Assembly: GCF_001618865.1 (NCBI RefSeq)
Contig: NZ_CP015136.1
Span: 1,275,001 to 1,339,000 of the forward strand
Direction of reading: 5' to 3'
From: Luteitalea pratensis
GTDB lineage: Bacteria; Acidobacteriota; Vicinamibacteria; Vicinamibacterales; Vicinamibacteraceae
Length of the DNA stretch: 64,000 bases
A model generated the notes under the pieces. It saw nothing but the letters and a program-made list of their open reading frames with translations, was not told the origin of the DNA and did not search any database. Each line of letters begins with the position of its first letter. Position 1 is the stretch's first letter. Both the position numbers and the translations under genes were made by a program. Shown here piece after piece: positions 10,511 through 18,104 of this stretch.

Positions 10511-10668
10511 TCCGTGAAATCCACCCATGGTGCAGATTGACGGTGAGGGTGGTGCTGCGATTGCATCTAGGGGATCCGGCTACGCGTCGTGAGCGTTGCC
10601 GCATTCAGTTGCGCGGTCGTCCTGGCCGCATGCCGGTCTAGCAGGAGTCTTTCGAGGGAGTAGTTGCG

Positions 10669-11040
10669 ATGAGCTTGCGCGATAAGTACGCCGCCGCCAT
10701 TCATGTGGCCAAGTCCGTGGGTATGCAAGGAGCGGCCGAGGAGGCCAACGGCCGCCTGCAGTTCAAGGGGACCGTGACGTCGGAGGACGACAAGAACAAG
10801 ATCTGGGACGCACTCAAGAGCGTGCCGACGTGGAAGGACGAGCTGAACGCCCAGATCGACGTGGTCAAGCCCACTGCGATCACCTATACCGTCCAGTCGG
10901 GCGATACACTCAGCAAGATCGCGAAGGCCCACCTTGGTGATGCCAACGCGTACATGAAGATTTTCGACGCCAACAAGGATCAGCTGTCCGACCCGGACAA
11001 GATCAAGGTCGGCCAGGTCCTCACGATTCCTTCGGCGTAG
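10669..11040 (+). CDS. BON-LysM protein (YgaU/Kbp-like)
   Basis: This 123-residue protein has a BON domain at about 14-62 (NGRLQFKGTVTSEDDKN) and a LysM domain at about 75-122, starting YTVQSGDTLSKIAK. That is the architecture of E. coli YgaU/Kbp (149 aa), a K+-binding cytoplasmic protein induced by osmotic stress. No signal peptide is visible, which fits Kbp and argues against a cell-wall role. The ATG at 10669 is preceded by a gaggg/ggag-type ribosome site. It stands alone between the YihY repeat region and a strong hairpin. K+ binding is inferred by homology only. Confidence 0.85.
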   Translation: MSLRDKYAAAIHVAKSVGMQGAAEEANGRLQFKGTVTSEDDKNKIWDALKSVPTWKDELNAQIDVVKPTAITYTVQSGDTLSKIAKAHLGDANAYMKIFDANKDQLSDPDKIKVGQVLTIPSA

Positions 11041-11054
11041 TTCTCGCTCGAAAA

Positions 11055-11081
11055 CGAGACCGGGCCCCGCGCCCGGTCTCG
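11055..11081 (+). terminator. Intrinsic-terminator-like hairpin after the BON-LysM gene
   Basis: Arms cgagaccgggc and gcccggtctcg pair perfectly over 11 bp around a 5-nt loop, starting 14 bp after the stop codon. No U-run follows, as is common in high-GC genomes. Confidence 0.7.
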
Positions 11082-11126
11082 CGACATTGCGCGCAGTGCC
11101 GCGCGCGCCAGATGGGAGCGTGGTTC

Positions 11127-11348
11127 ATGACCGATGCGTACGCCCTTCGCCGCCGCGACACTCACCGTAGCTGGGCCTGGTTCGCCTTCGGCCTGATCGT
11201 CCTCGCAGCGGTGCTCGCGCTGTTCGTGCTTCCTCGCAGCTCCAGCCAGGACGAAGTCGGCCCCCACGGCCCCACGGTGCGTCCGCAGTCGAACACGCGC
11301 CCGCTGCCACCGCCCTCCGTGGCGCGCACACGCGGCCTGGCCGCGTAA
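11127..11348 (+). CDS. Small single-pass membrane protein, unknown
   Basis: This is a 73-residue protein from ATG 11127, which has GGGAG 8 nt upstream. A start five codons earlier (11112) is possible. One hydrophobic helix (WAWFAFGLIVLAAVLALFVL) is preceded by a basic segment RRRDTHR and followed by a Pro-rich hydrophilic tail, so an N-in orientation is expected. No family is recognised. It lies 18 bp before the LigD-type polymerase gene and could be co-transcribed with it. It may not be a real gene. Confidence 0.45.
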   Translation: MTDAYALRRRDTHRSWAWFAFGLIVLAAVLALFVLPRSSSQDEVGPHGPTVRPQSNTRPLPPPSVARTRGLAA

Positions 11349-11366
11349 CGGAACCGGACACACGTC

Positions 11367-12701
11367 GTGGCCCGGAGGATGTCCGCTGACAGCGATCCCG
11401 TGACCTTGCGCGTCGGCGACCACGACGTGGTCATCACGCACCCCGACAAGGTCTTGTTCCCGGAGGCACGGCACACCAAGCTCGACGTCGCGCAGTACTA
11501 CGTTGCGGTCGCTGACGGTGCCCTGCGCGCCACCCAGGACAGGCCGACGGTGCTCGTTCGGTACCCCGATGGCGTCGGCGGTGAGTTCTTCTTCCAGAAG
11601 CGTGCGCCATCGTCCCGGCCGCCCTGGCTGGACGTCGTCACGCTCGAGTTCCCCTCGGGGCGTACGGCGGAGGAAGTGGTGCCGCGCGAAGCCGCGGCTC
11701 TCGCGTGGATGGCCAATCTCGGGTGCCTGGAATTGCACCCGCATCCCGTTCGCGCCGACGACCTCGACCATCCGGACGAACTGCGCATCGATCTCGATCC
11801 GGTGCCGGGCGTCGCGTGGTCGCAGGTGCGGCAGGTCGCGATGGTGGTCCGCGCGGCACTGGCGGACCTCGGCCTGACGGGGTGGCCCAAGACGTCGGGC
11901 TCGCGCGGCATGCACGTGTACGTGCGGCTCGAGCGGCGATGGACGTTTGACCAGGTGCGGCGGGCGGCGCTGGCTTTTGCCCGTGACGTCGAGCGTCGCG
12001 CGCCGTCGCTGGCGACGAGCAAGTGGTGGAAGGAAGAGCGGCACGGCGTCTTCATCGACTACAACCAGAACGCGAAGGACCGCACCGTCGCCGCGGCGTA
12101 TTCGGTGCGGCCCACGGTCGACGCGCGTGTCTCGGCACCGCTCGACTGGGACGAGGTCGAGGCGTGCGATCCGGCCGACTTCACGCTGGTGACGATGCCG
12201 GGGCGGTTTTCGGGGATCGGCGACAGGCACGCCGGCATCGATCGTGTGCCGCAGGCCCTCGATGCGCTCCTCGAACTGTCGTCCAGGCATGAGCACGACG
12301 GACTCGGCGATGCGCCGTGGCCACCGCATTACCGCAAGCAGCGTGGCGAACCGGTGCGCGCCCAACCGTCACGTCGTCGTGTGCCCGTGCACCCGCTGGT
12401 CGAGATCGGCCGCGCGCGACGCAAGGAGGATGCGCTGGCGGGGCTGGAACGATGGAAGGTGCGATATCCGGATGTCGTCGCACACCTCGAGCCGGCCGAC
12501 GTGCTCGTCGATGCCATGCGCGGACGGCACACGACATGGACCCGGGTGCGGGTGAACCTCCGGCACGTACCCGACGCGATCCGGCCGTCGCAGGACGCCC
12601 TGGATCCCAACGAGGACATGAGCACGGACTGGCTCGCGGATGTTACGCAGACCCCGCCCGCGCCGCGGAGAAGACACGCGCCAACTCGTAAGGAGTCGTG
12701 A
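11367..12701 (+). CDS. LigD-type NHEJ polymerase (primase-like) domain protein
   Basis: This 444-residue stand-alone polymerase domain is like the N- or C-terminal POL part of bacterial LigD. Such domains add nucleotides or ribonucleotides at double-strand breaks held by Ku. Visible motifs are ITHPDKVLFP near the N-terminus (the family's 5'-phosphate-binding region), the metal-binding DxD in LRIDLDPVPG, and TSGSRGMHVYVRL. YNQNAKDRTVAAAYSVRP also fits the family. The C-terminal ~130 residues are basic and not recognised. The start is GTG 11367, or ATG 11379. Its 3' end overlaps the convergent ligase gene by 59 bp. No Ku gene is in the window. Confidence 0.88.
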   Translation: MARRMSADSDPVTLRVGDHDVVITHPDKVLFPEARHTKLDVAQYYVAVADGALRATQDRPTVLVRYPDGVGGEFFFQKRAPSSRPPWLDVVTLEFPSGRTAEEVVPREAAALAWMANLGCLELHPHPVRADDLDHPDELRIDLDPVPGVAWSQVRQVAMVVRAALADLGLTGWPKTSGSRGMHVYVRLERRWTFDQVRRAALAFARDVERRAPSLATSKWWKEERHGVFIDYNQNAKDRTVAAAYSVRPTVDARVSAPLDWDEVEACDPADFTLVTMPGRFSGIGDRHAGIDRVPQALDALLELSSRHEHDGLGDAPWPPHYRKQRGEPVRAQPSRRRVPVHPLVEIGRARRKEDALAGLERWKVRYPDVVAHLEPADVLVDAMRGRHTTWTRVRVNLRHVPDAIRPSQDALDPNEDMSTDWLADVTQTPPAPRRRHAPTRKES

Positions 12702-13734
12702 CCTCGAGCTGGTCGTAGCGGCAGTGCTCCTGGGGCTTGTCGGGGCGCCAGCGCCTGAACACCGTCGCGTGGCGGAACCGATTGCCCTGCAGGTGGTCGT
12801 AGGTCACCTCGCATACCCGCTCGATGCGCAGGGGTTCCCACGACAGATCCTTGCCCGCGCTCCAGCGACTCTGCCCGCCGGGCATTCGCGTGCCTGCGGC
12901 GCTGACTTCGGCCCATGCGCGCCACGGGTGCTCGCGCAAGGCGTCCTTCCGCAACGGCGCGAGTTCGGTCGCTAGCTGCTGACGCATCGCCATCGTGAAC
13001 GACGACGTCACGCCCACGTGTTGCAGGACGCCGGCATCGTCGTACAGGCCGAGCAGCAGGGAACCCACATGTGTCTCCGGGCCGGCCTTGTGCCAGCGGA
13101 AGCCGGCGACGACGCAATCGGCAGTGCGGACGTGCTTGATCTTGACCATCGTGCGGCGGCCAGGCTCGTAGATCGCATCGGCGTGCTTGGCGACAACGCC
13201 ATCGAGCCCCGCTCCTTCGAACCGGGCCAGCCAGTCCGCCGCGAGGGCACGGTCGCGTGTCAGTGGCGTGAGGTGCATCGACGGCGTGAAGCCGGGCGCG
13301 AGCGCTTCGAGGCGCGCGCGCCGGGCCGCCAGCGGGTGCCTGCGCAGGTCCTCGTGATCGGCGGCGAGCACGTCGAACGCGACGAAGGAAGCCGGCGTTT
13401 CGCGCGACAATTTCTCGACGCGCGACGCGGCCGGGTGCAGCCGCATCTGCAGCGCATCGAAGTCGAGGCCACGCGGCGTGGCGATGACCACCTCGCCGTC
13501 GACGACCGCCCCGTCAGGCAAGCCCCGGACGAGCGCGTCGTGGACGTCGGGGAAGTAGCGATCGAGCGGCTTCAGGTCCCGGCTCTGGATGTAGACGGAG
13601 CCGCCGTCACGAAACGCGATCGCCCGGAAGCCATCCCACTTCGGCTCGTAGCACCAGCCGTCACCGTCGGGCAGGTCTGTCGCGGCCTTGGCCAGCATCG
13701 GCTCGACCGGCGGTGTCACGTCACCTCGTGCCAT
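12643..13734 (-). CDS. ATP-dependent DNA ligase (LigC/LigD-ligase type)
   Basis: The protein has 363 residues. The nucleotidyltransferase domain carries motif I EPKWDGFRAI with the AMP-accepting Lys32. Later motifs are VVDGEVV (III), FVAFDVLA (IIIa), EGLDG-type GLDGVVAK (IV) and the MVKIKHVRTADC region (V). A C-terminal OB-fold follows (VGVTSSF, WEPLRIERVCEVTYDHL). This is the size of stand-alone LigC-type ligases used in end joining or base-excision repair. Together with the convergent LigD-like polymerase it amounts to a split LigD lacking the phosphoesterase domain. The 3' ends overlap antisense by 59 bp, so transcription of the two genes could interfere. Confidence 0.92.
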   Translation of the reverse strand: MARGDVTPPVEPMLAKAATDLPDGDGWCYEPKWDGFRAIAFRDGGSVYIQSRDLKPLDRYFPDVHDALVRGLPDGAVVDGEVVIATPRGLDFDALQMRLHPAASRVEKLSRETPASFVAFDVLAADHEDLRRHPLAARRARLEALAPGFTPSMHLTPLTRDRALAADWLARFEGAGLDGVVAKHADAIYEPGRRTMVKIKHVRTADCVVAGFRWHKAGPETHVGSLLLGLYDDAGVLQHVGVTSSFTMAMRQQLATELAPLRKDALREHPWRAWAEVSAAGTRMPGGQSRWSAGKDLSWEPLRIERVCEVTYDHLQGNRFRHATVFRRWRPDKPQEHCRYDQLEVTTPYELARVFSAARAGSA

Positions 13735-13774
13735 CGCGCGATTGTCGATCGACGCCGCTCAGTGAGGCAACTCA

Positions 13775-13798
13775 GGGCCGCGCTCGGAGAGCGGGCCC
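13775..13798 (-). terminator. GC-rich hairpin between dinB-like and ligase genes
   Basis: The arms gggccgcgctc and gagcgggccc pair with one bulge around a 3-nt loop, just after the stop of the DinB-family gene on the minus strand. There is no U-run. Confidence 0.45.
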
Positions 13799-13801
13799 TA
13801 C

Positions 13802-14359
13802 CTACCCCTGCTGCCCACTGATCACACGCAGGTAGCGTCGCCAGGGACCGACCTCGTCCGCATACTGCGTCCCGAGCACGCGTGCGATCTGGATCACGTG
13901 GTCCAGGTCATGCGCGACCCACGTCGCCAGCAGTTGCGACAGCGTCACAGGGCCGAAGTCGGGATGGCGCCCTCGCCGTTCGAGATCTGCCGGCGTGATC
14001 TGCAGGGCCGCGAGATCGCGCAGGTTCTGCGCCCGCAGCGACGCGAAGTCGTCCAGCATGTCGGGCAGCGGGCGCCCGCGCTCGGCAAACTGTGCGAAGC
14101 GGTCGTACGGCTCGAATGCCTGCGCCTCGCCGTGTTGCATGATGATCCGGGCGCGCGGCAGCCAGTCGGTGCGCTCGCCGTGAATCAGGTGGCCGAGGAC
14201 GTCGGGGGGACTCCAGGTCTCGCCGCCCTCGTGCGCGGCGAGCCAGTCGTCCGACAGTGTCCGCAGCAGTGCGTCGAGGGTACGTGGCGTGTTCGCCAGC
14301 AGCGTCACCGCCTCGGCGAGAACGAACGGGCGACGAGTCCGGGAAGTGTTGTCTAGCAT
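13802..14359 (-). CDS. DinB family protein
   Basis: This 185-residue four-helix-bundle protein of the DinB/YfiT-like superfamily is probably a metal-dependent thiol S-transferase or hydrolase. The metal-binding His residues fit HLIHGERTDW and WVAHDLDHVIQI, and the N-terminal segment LLRTLSDDWLAAHEGGETWSP is typical. The preferred start is ATG 14359 (MLDNTSRTRR). An upstream in-frame start at 14455 would add 32 low-complexity residues. It lies upstream of the ligase gene on the same strand with a hairpin between them. The substrate is unknown. Confidence 0.85.
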   Translation of the reverse strand: MLDNTSRTRRPFVLAEAVTLLANTPRTLDALLRTLSDDWLAAHEGGETWSPPDVLGHLIHGERTDWLPRARIIMQHGEAQAFEPYDRFAQFAERGRPLPDMLDDFASLRAQNLRDLAALQITPADLERRGRHPDFGPVTLSQLLATWVAHDLDHVIQIARVLGTQYADEVGPWRRYLRVISGQQG

Positions 14360-14500
14360 GTCAGATCCGATTATGCAGGCGCGTACGACGGGCATAGCCA
14401 CATCTTGCGGCTCGGCGCGTTCTCCGTCGGCCTTCGTTCGTCGGCCATCGGCCATCGCGCTGAACTCGGTCGGAGACGACGCGCTTCGGACCTGATTGCT

Positions 14501-16960
14501 CTACGCGTCGCGCACGACGAGGGCAGCGAGCGCGTGCGGCGAGCGCGGCCCGAGTTGCGTGGAGAGACGCGTCACGAACGCAGCCCAGTCGTGCGTGGCG
14601 GCATCTTCGGCCATCATCCGCTGCGCGCCCGCGGAGCCGCGACGGAACGCGTCGGCCCAGGCCGGCCGGGGCCGGCCGGCGGCATCGAGCGCGAGGACGT
14701 CGAACTCGGGACCGTCCTTGTAGAACGCGATCACGCCGGTGCCGCCATGGCCCGGGATGCGTGCCTCGAGCCTCGCGACACGTCCCTTCGGATCGTCCTC
14801 GAAGTGCGCCAGCAGTCCCTCGACGAGCGCGTGACCCGAGGCAAAGAAGTCGATGGCCTCGTCCTCGACGGCGTAGTCGCGATCGAACGTGCCGACGAAG
14901 GACGATCCGCCGGCAACACCGGGCAGGCTGTCGATGAGCGCCTCGTTGCCGAACTCGATGGCGTAGGCGCGACGGCCGCGGACCTGTTCGACACGAAACC
15001 CCAGGCGGGAGGCGGCGTTGACGACCACCTGTTCCATGAGCGCGTCGAGTCCGGCGGGTATCCGCGCGAGAATCGACGGCCCCAGGTCGGCCTGATAGGG
15101 GTCGCGGTGCAATTGCTGGTAGGCCGCGTCCTGGATGCGTGACCGCGCGGCCTCGGCGGCCGCGATCAGCTGGTCGATCTGCGCATCGGACAGCGAGGCG
15201 TCTGGATCGAGGGCGACCGCGTCGAGCGCATCCTCGACCTGCGCGAGTTGCGGTTCGACACCGGCCATCGGTGCCCGGAACAGGCCGAGCCGTTCGAACA
15301 GCCGGACCACGTCGGCGCCGATCCCGGCCGCCGGACGGAAGTAGACGACGTCGACAGGAATGCGGCGTCCGATGCGGTCCAGTCGTCCGATCCGCTGCTC
15401 CACGGTCGACGGTGCCCACGGCAGGTCGTAGAGCACGAGTCGCTGGCAGAACTCGAAGTTGCGCCCCTCGCCGCCGGCTTCGGTCGACACCAGCAGGCTC
15501 GGCCCATCGTCGGCGCGAAACCGCGCGACTTCGGTGTCGCGCCGGGCCGCCGACAGGTCTTCGTGGAAGACACCACTGGCCAGCTGCGCGCGCGCGCTGA
15601 GCGCGTCGCGCAACATCTCCAGCGTCTCGCGATGGGCGACGAACACGAGTGTCTTCTCGTTCGCGCGCCGCCACAGTGGCGCCTGCCTGAGCAGCCACAT
15701 GAGTCGCGGATCGGTGCGGTCCATCGTGTCCGCCTGCTGGCGCAGGGCGATCTCGTCTGGCCCGAGGACGGCCCTCAGTGCTGCGCCTGACGCGAGTGCG
15801 CGGCGGATGCGGTCGAGTGCACGGCGTCTCGCGAGTGCGTCGTTGCGCGTGCCCTGGGCATATGCCAGGCGAGCGTGCGAGGCCAGGTCGATCGGGGGCG
15901 CACCATCGTCTGGCATCCCTGCTGCCCCTTGTTCGTGGGCGGGGAGATCGACAGGCAGCGGCGCGCGGGGAGGCAGCCCGCCGATGTCGACGCGACGGGT
16001 GGAACTCGTGCACGGCGGCAAGGGCACGCCCGATTGGAGTCGTGCCTCCACATCCAGTCCTTCCGGGAACTCGTCGGGCCGCAGCAACTGCAGCAGCCGA
16101 AAGAAGCCGTGCGCATCGTCTTCGAGCGGCGTCGCGCTGAGCAGCAGGAGGTGCCGCCCGAGCGCGGCGATGGGAGCGACGGCACGATAGGCCGGTTCGC
16201 CAGGATGGCCCGGTGGACGCCGCAGTCGCTGCGCCTCGTCGATCACGAGCAGGTCGATGCCGGCGCTGACGGCCTGCGCGCCCAGCTCTGGCCGGCTGAC
16301 GAGTGTCTCGAGCGCGAGCACGGCGCGGCGGTGGACGTCGAACGGATTGAAACCGGCCCCGAAGTCGCGCGCGACGTCGGCCAGGCGCGGTGGATCGAGC
16401 AGCGTGAACACCTGGTGGTACTTGCGCCACAGCTCGCCGAGCCACTGCACCGTCAGCGCCTCGGGCACGATGACCAGGCAGCGCTCGATCTTCTGCGTGT
16501 GGAGCAGCCGATTCATGATCAGCGCCGCCTCGATCGTCTTGCCAAGTCCGACTTCGTCGGCCAGCAGCCACCGCACCGGCAGCCTTGCCGTCGCGCGTTC
16601 GGCGACGTGCAACTGGTGCGGGAACAGCCGCACCCGCCCACCGAGGAACGACCCGAGGCCCCCTGCCTCACGCGTCGCGAGCAGGCGCAGCACGTCGAGT
16701 CGCGTGAGGACGTCCGCGGTGTCGTCGATCTCGCCCGCGGCCAGCCGCTCGATCAGCGATCGGTCGCGGCGAGGGGCCCGGTCCGCCTCGGTCGCCGTCG
16801 CCGGAACCAGCGCGTCGCTGGTGGCGGCCAGCCGCAGCGTCGTCGCGCCGTGCGGGAAATGGACGACGAGGACACGCCCTTCGATGGCGGTGACGCGGCC
16901 GGTGCCGAGGTCGGCATTGAAGCGGTGGGTCAGGTGGTCCCCGACGGACCAGAAGGGCAC
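14501..16960 (-). CDS. RapA-like SNF2 family DNA-dependent ATPase
   Basis: The protein has 819 residues. Motif I is LLADEVGLGKTIEAAL (about 133-147). Motif II is VIDEAQRLR, with DEAQ in place of DEAH (about 235). Motif III is LLLSATPLEDD, and the helicase C-terminal motifs V/VI are STEAGGEGRNF and EQRIGRLDRIGR (about 521). The Swi2/Snf2 layout and the C-terminal part match RapA/HepA, which recycles RNA polymerase. It is shorter than E. coli RapA (968 aa). A short N-terminal tudor-like beta segment (FWSVGDHLTHRFNADLGTG) fits the family. The ATG at 16960 sits next to a purine-rich repeat. Role in transcription or repair is inferred. Confidence 0.88.
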   Translation of the reverse strand: MPFWSVGDHLTHRFNADLGTGRVTAIEGRVLVVHFPHGATTLRLAATSDALVPATATEADRAPRRDRSLIERLAAGEIDDTADVLTRLDVLRLLATREAGGLGSFLGGRVRLFPHQLHVAERATARLPVRWLLADEVGLGKTIEAALIMNRLLHTQKIERCLVIVPEALTVQWLGELWRKYHQVFTLLDPPRLADVARDFGAGFNPFDVHRRAVLALETLVSRPELGAQAVSAGIDLLVIDEAQRLRRPPGHPGEPAYRAVAPIAALGRHLLLLSATPLEDDAHGFFRLLQLLRPDEFPEGLDVEARLQSGVPLPPCTSSTRRVDIGGLPPRAPLPVDLPAHEQGAAGMPDDGAPPIDLASHARLAYAQGTRNDALARRRALDRIRRALASGAALRAVLGPDEIALRQQADTMDRTDPRLMWLLRQAPLWRRANEKTLVFVAHRETLEMLRDALSARAQLASGVFHEDLSAARRDTEVARFRADDGPSLLVSTEAGGEGRNFEFCQRLVLYDLPWAPSTVEQRIGRLDRIGRRIPVDVVYFRPAAGIGADVVRLFERLGLFRAPMAGVEPQLAQVEDALDAVALDPDASLSDAQIDQLIAAAEAARSRIQDAAYQQLHRDPYQADLGPSILARIPAGLDALMEQVVVNAASRLGFRVEQVRGRRAYAIEFGNEALIDSLPGVAGGSSFVGTFDRDYAVEDEAIDFFASGHALVEGLLAHFEDDPKGRVARLEARIPGHGGTGVIAFYKDGPEFDVLALDAAGRPRPAWADAFRRGSAGAQRMMAEDAATHDWAAFVTRLSTQLGPRSPHALAALVVRDA

Positions 16961-16976
16961 GGGGAGATTCTACCGA

Positions 16977-17060
16977 AAGGACGGAGGAGATGAGGACGGA
17001 GGAGGGAGGACGGAGGAGGGGGGACGGAGGAGACGAGGAAGGAGGAGACGAGGACGGAGC
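16977..17060. repeat. Purine-rich low-complexity repeat (gacggaggag units)
   Basis: About 84 bp is almost entirely purine on the plus strand, built from imperfect repeats of gacggaggag and gacgaggaag. It lies directly upstream of the RapA-like gene start (minus strand), so its transcript would be pyrimidine-rich. It may form a triplex or reflect replication slippage. Confidence 0.75.
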
Positions 17061-17089
17061 CCGGAGCACGAAATGAGCTCACTCGTATT

Positions 17090-17497
17090 TTGACCGCGTG
17101 TCCGCAGTCGGCGACCGACGGCTTCGCGCCGTGCCCGCCGCGACTCGAGCGCAACGCGCGCACATACCGGATTGAGCGGGCGGACGGCACGTTCCAGACA
17201 GTCGTGACGTCGGATCCCGGACGGCTGCTCCTCACTGGCCAGCCGGCGGACCTTGGCGTGATGGAGTCCACGCAACTGCGCGGCATCAGCCGGACCGCAC
17301 CGTACTTCCACAACAACTCCGCCGCGACGCTCGAGGAAGTGCTCGACCTCTACGACGCGTTCTTCAGGCGATCGGTGAGGCTCTTCCCGCCGCCGAACCT
17401 GCCACCGATCATTTCGTCGGATGGAACGGTCATCGACCGTGGATTCCTGACCGCCGAGGACCGGGTCGCCTTGCTGGCGTACTTTCGCAAGCTGTAG
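17090..17497 (+). pseudogene. C-terminal remnant of a di-heme cytochrome c peroxidase-like protein
   Basis: The open frame (135 codons from TTG 17090) contains the C-terminal hallmark LRGISRTAPYFHNNSAATLEEV, followed by LTAEDRVALLAYFRKL. This is the end of cytochrome c peroxidase/MauG-type proteins. No CxxCH haem site or signal peptide is present, and there is no N-terminal two thirds. It is therefore a truncated remnant, not a functional enzyme. It begins directly after the purine-rich repeat, which may mark the breakpoint. A 7-bp hairpin at 17519-17537 follows the stop. Confidence 0.7.
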
Positions 17498-17526
17498 ACG
17501 GACCCGGTTCGCGCCGCTCCTTCCGT

Positions 17527-17982
17527 TCACCGGAAGGGGGTGACGGATTGGCGTGAGATGGCCCGGACCGCGGAGACGCTCACGGGGTCGGTCGTGATCG
17601 CCTCGGTCATACCGTCCGCAAAGGAGTCTGCCGGCGCATCTCCCGAAACGTTGCGGCACGGCAGCACTGCAAGCGATCGCACGGGAACCGTGGCGACCGC
17701 GGATTGTTTCACCCACAGGAGGGCGACCGTGACGCCAACCGCAACGAGCAGCGGCACGACCGACCACGCGTAGAAGACACGCGTCGCCGTTGCGACCGGC
17801 TTCGATGACTGAGGACTCGGCGTCAATGATCCCGCAAACCGATAGCCGTGCCTGGGAAGCGTCTCGATCCACTCGCGCGCTTCATCACCGAGCCCCCTTC
17901 GCAGGGTCGAAATCTGAAAGGAGAAGGTTGGCCTCCTCGACGAAAGTGCCGGGCCATAGGGCCGCCATCAGCTCCCACTTCG
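17527..17982 (-). pseudogene. Frameshifted remnant of winged-helix/TolB-like regulator
   Basis: On the minus strand, conserved winged-helix text begins WELMAALWPGTFVEEANL. It continues in the next frame as FQISTLRRGLGDEAREWIETL, with an extra base in the run near 17919-17926. It then continues into GYRFAG, a membrane helix (VVPLLVAVGVTVALLWV) and the TolB-type start RSLAVLPCRNVSGDA. The N-terminal half of the winged helix and everything after ISRQSVTPFR are missing. This is a decayed copy of the winged-helix plus TolB/TPR regulators common in Acidobacteriota. Confidence 0.75.
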
Positions 17983-18104
17983 AAAAAGCCCGGGCGCCGT
18001 CGTGGCTCAAATGACCGAGCGGTGATATGAAGGTGAAAAGCAGGTGACGCGAACTCTCGCGCGCGTCTTGCCTGCTAGGATCGGACGTCCAGGGAGATTC
18101 AGGC

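Noticed and set aside
10980-12365. 461-codon minus-strand frame over the BON-LysM and polymerase genes
   Set aside because: Spans a terminator hairpin and two clear plus-strand genes; basic low-complexity translation.
14361-16571. Long minus-strand frame (736 codons) overlapping the RapA-like gene
   Set aside because: Arg/Gly/Ala-rich with no motifs; the other minus frame carries all SNF2 motifs.
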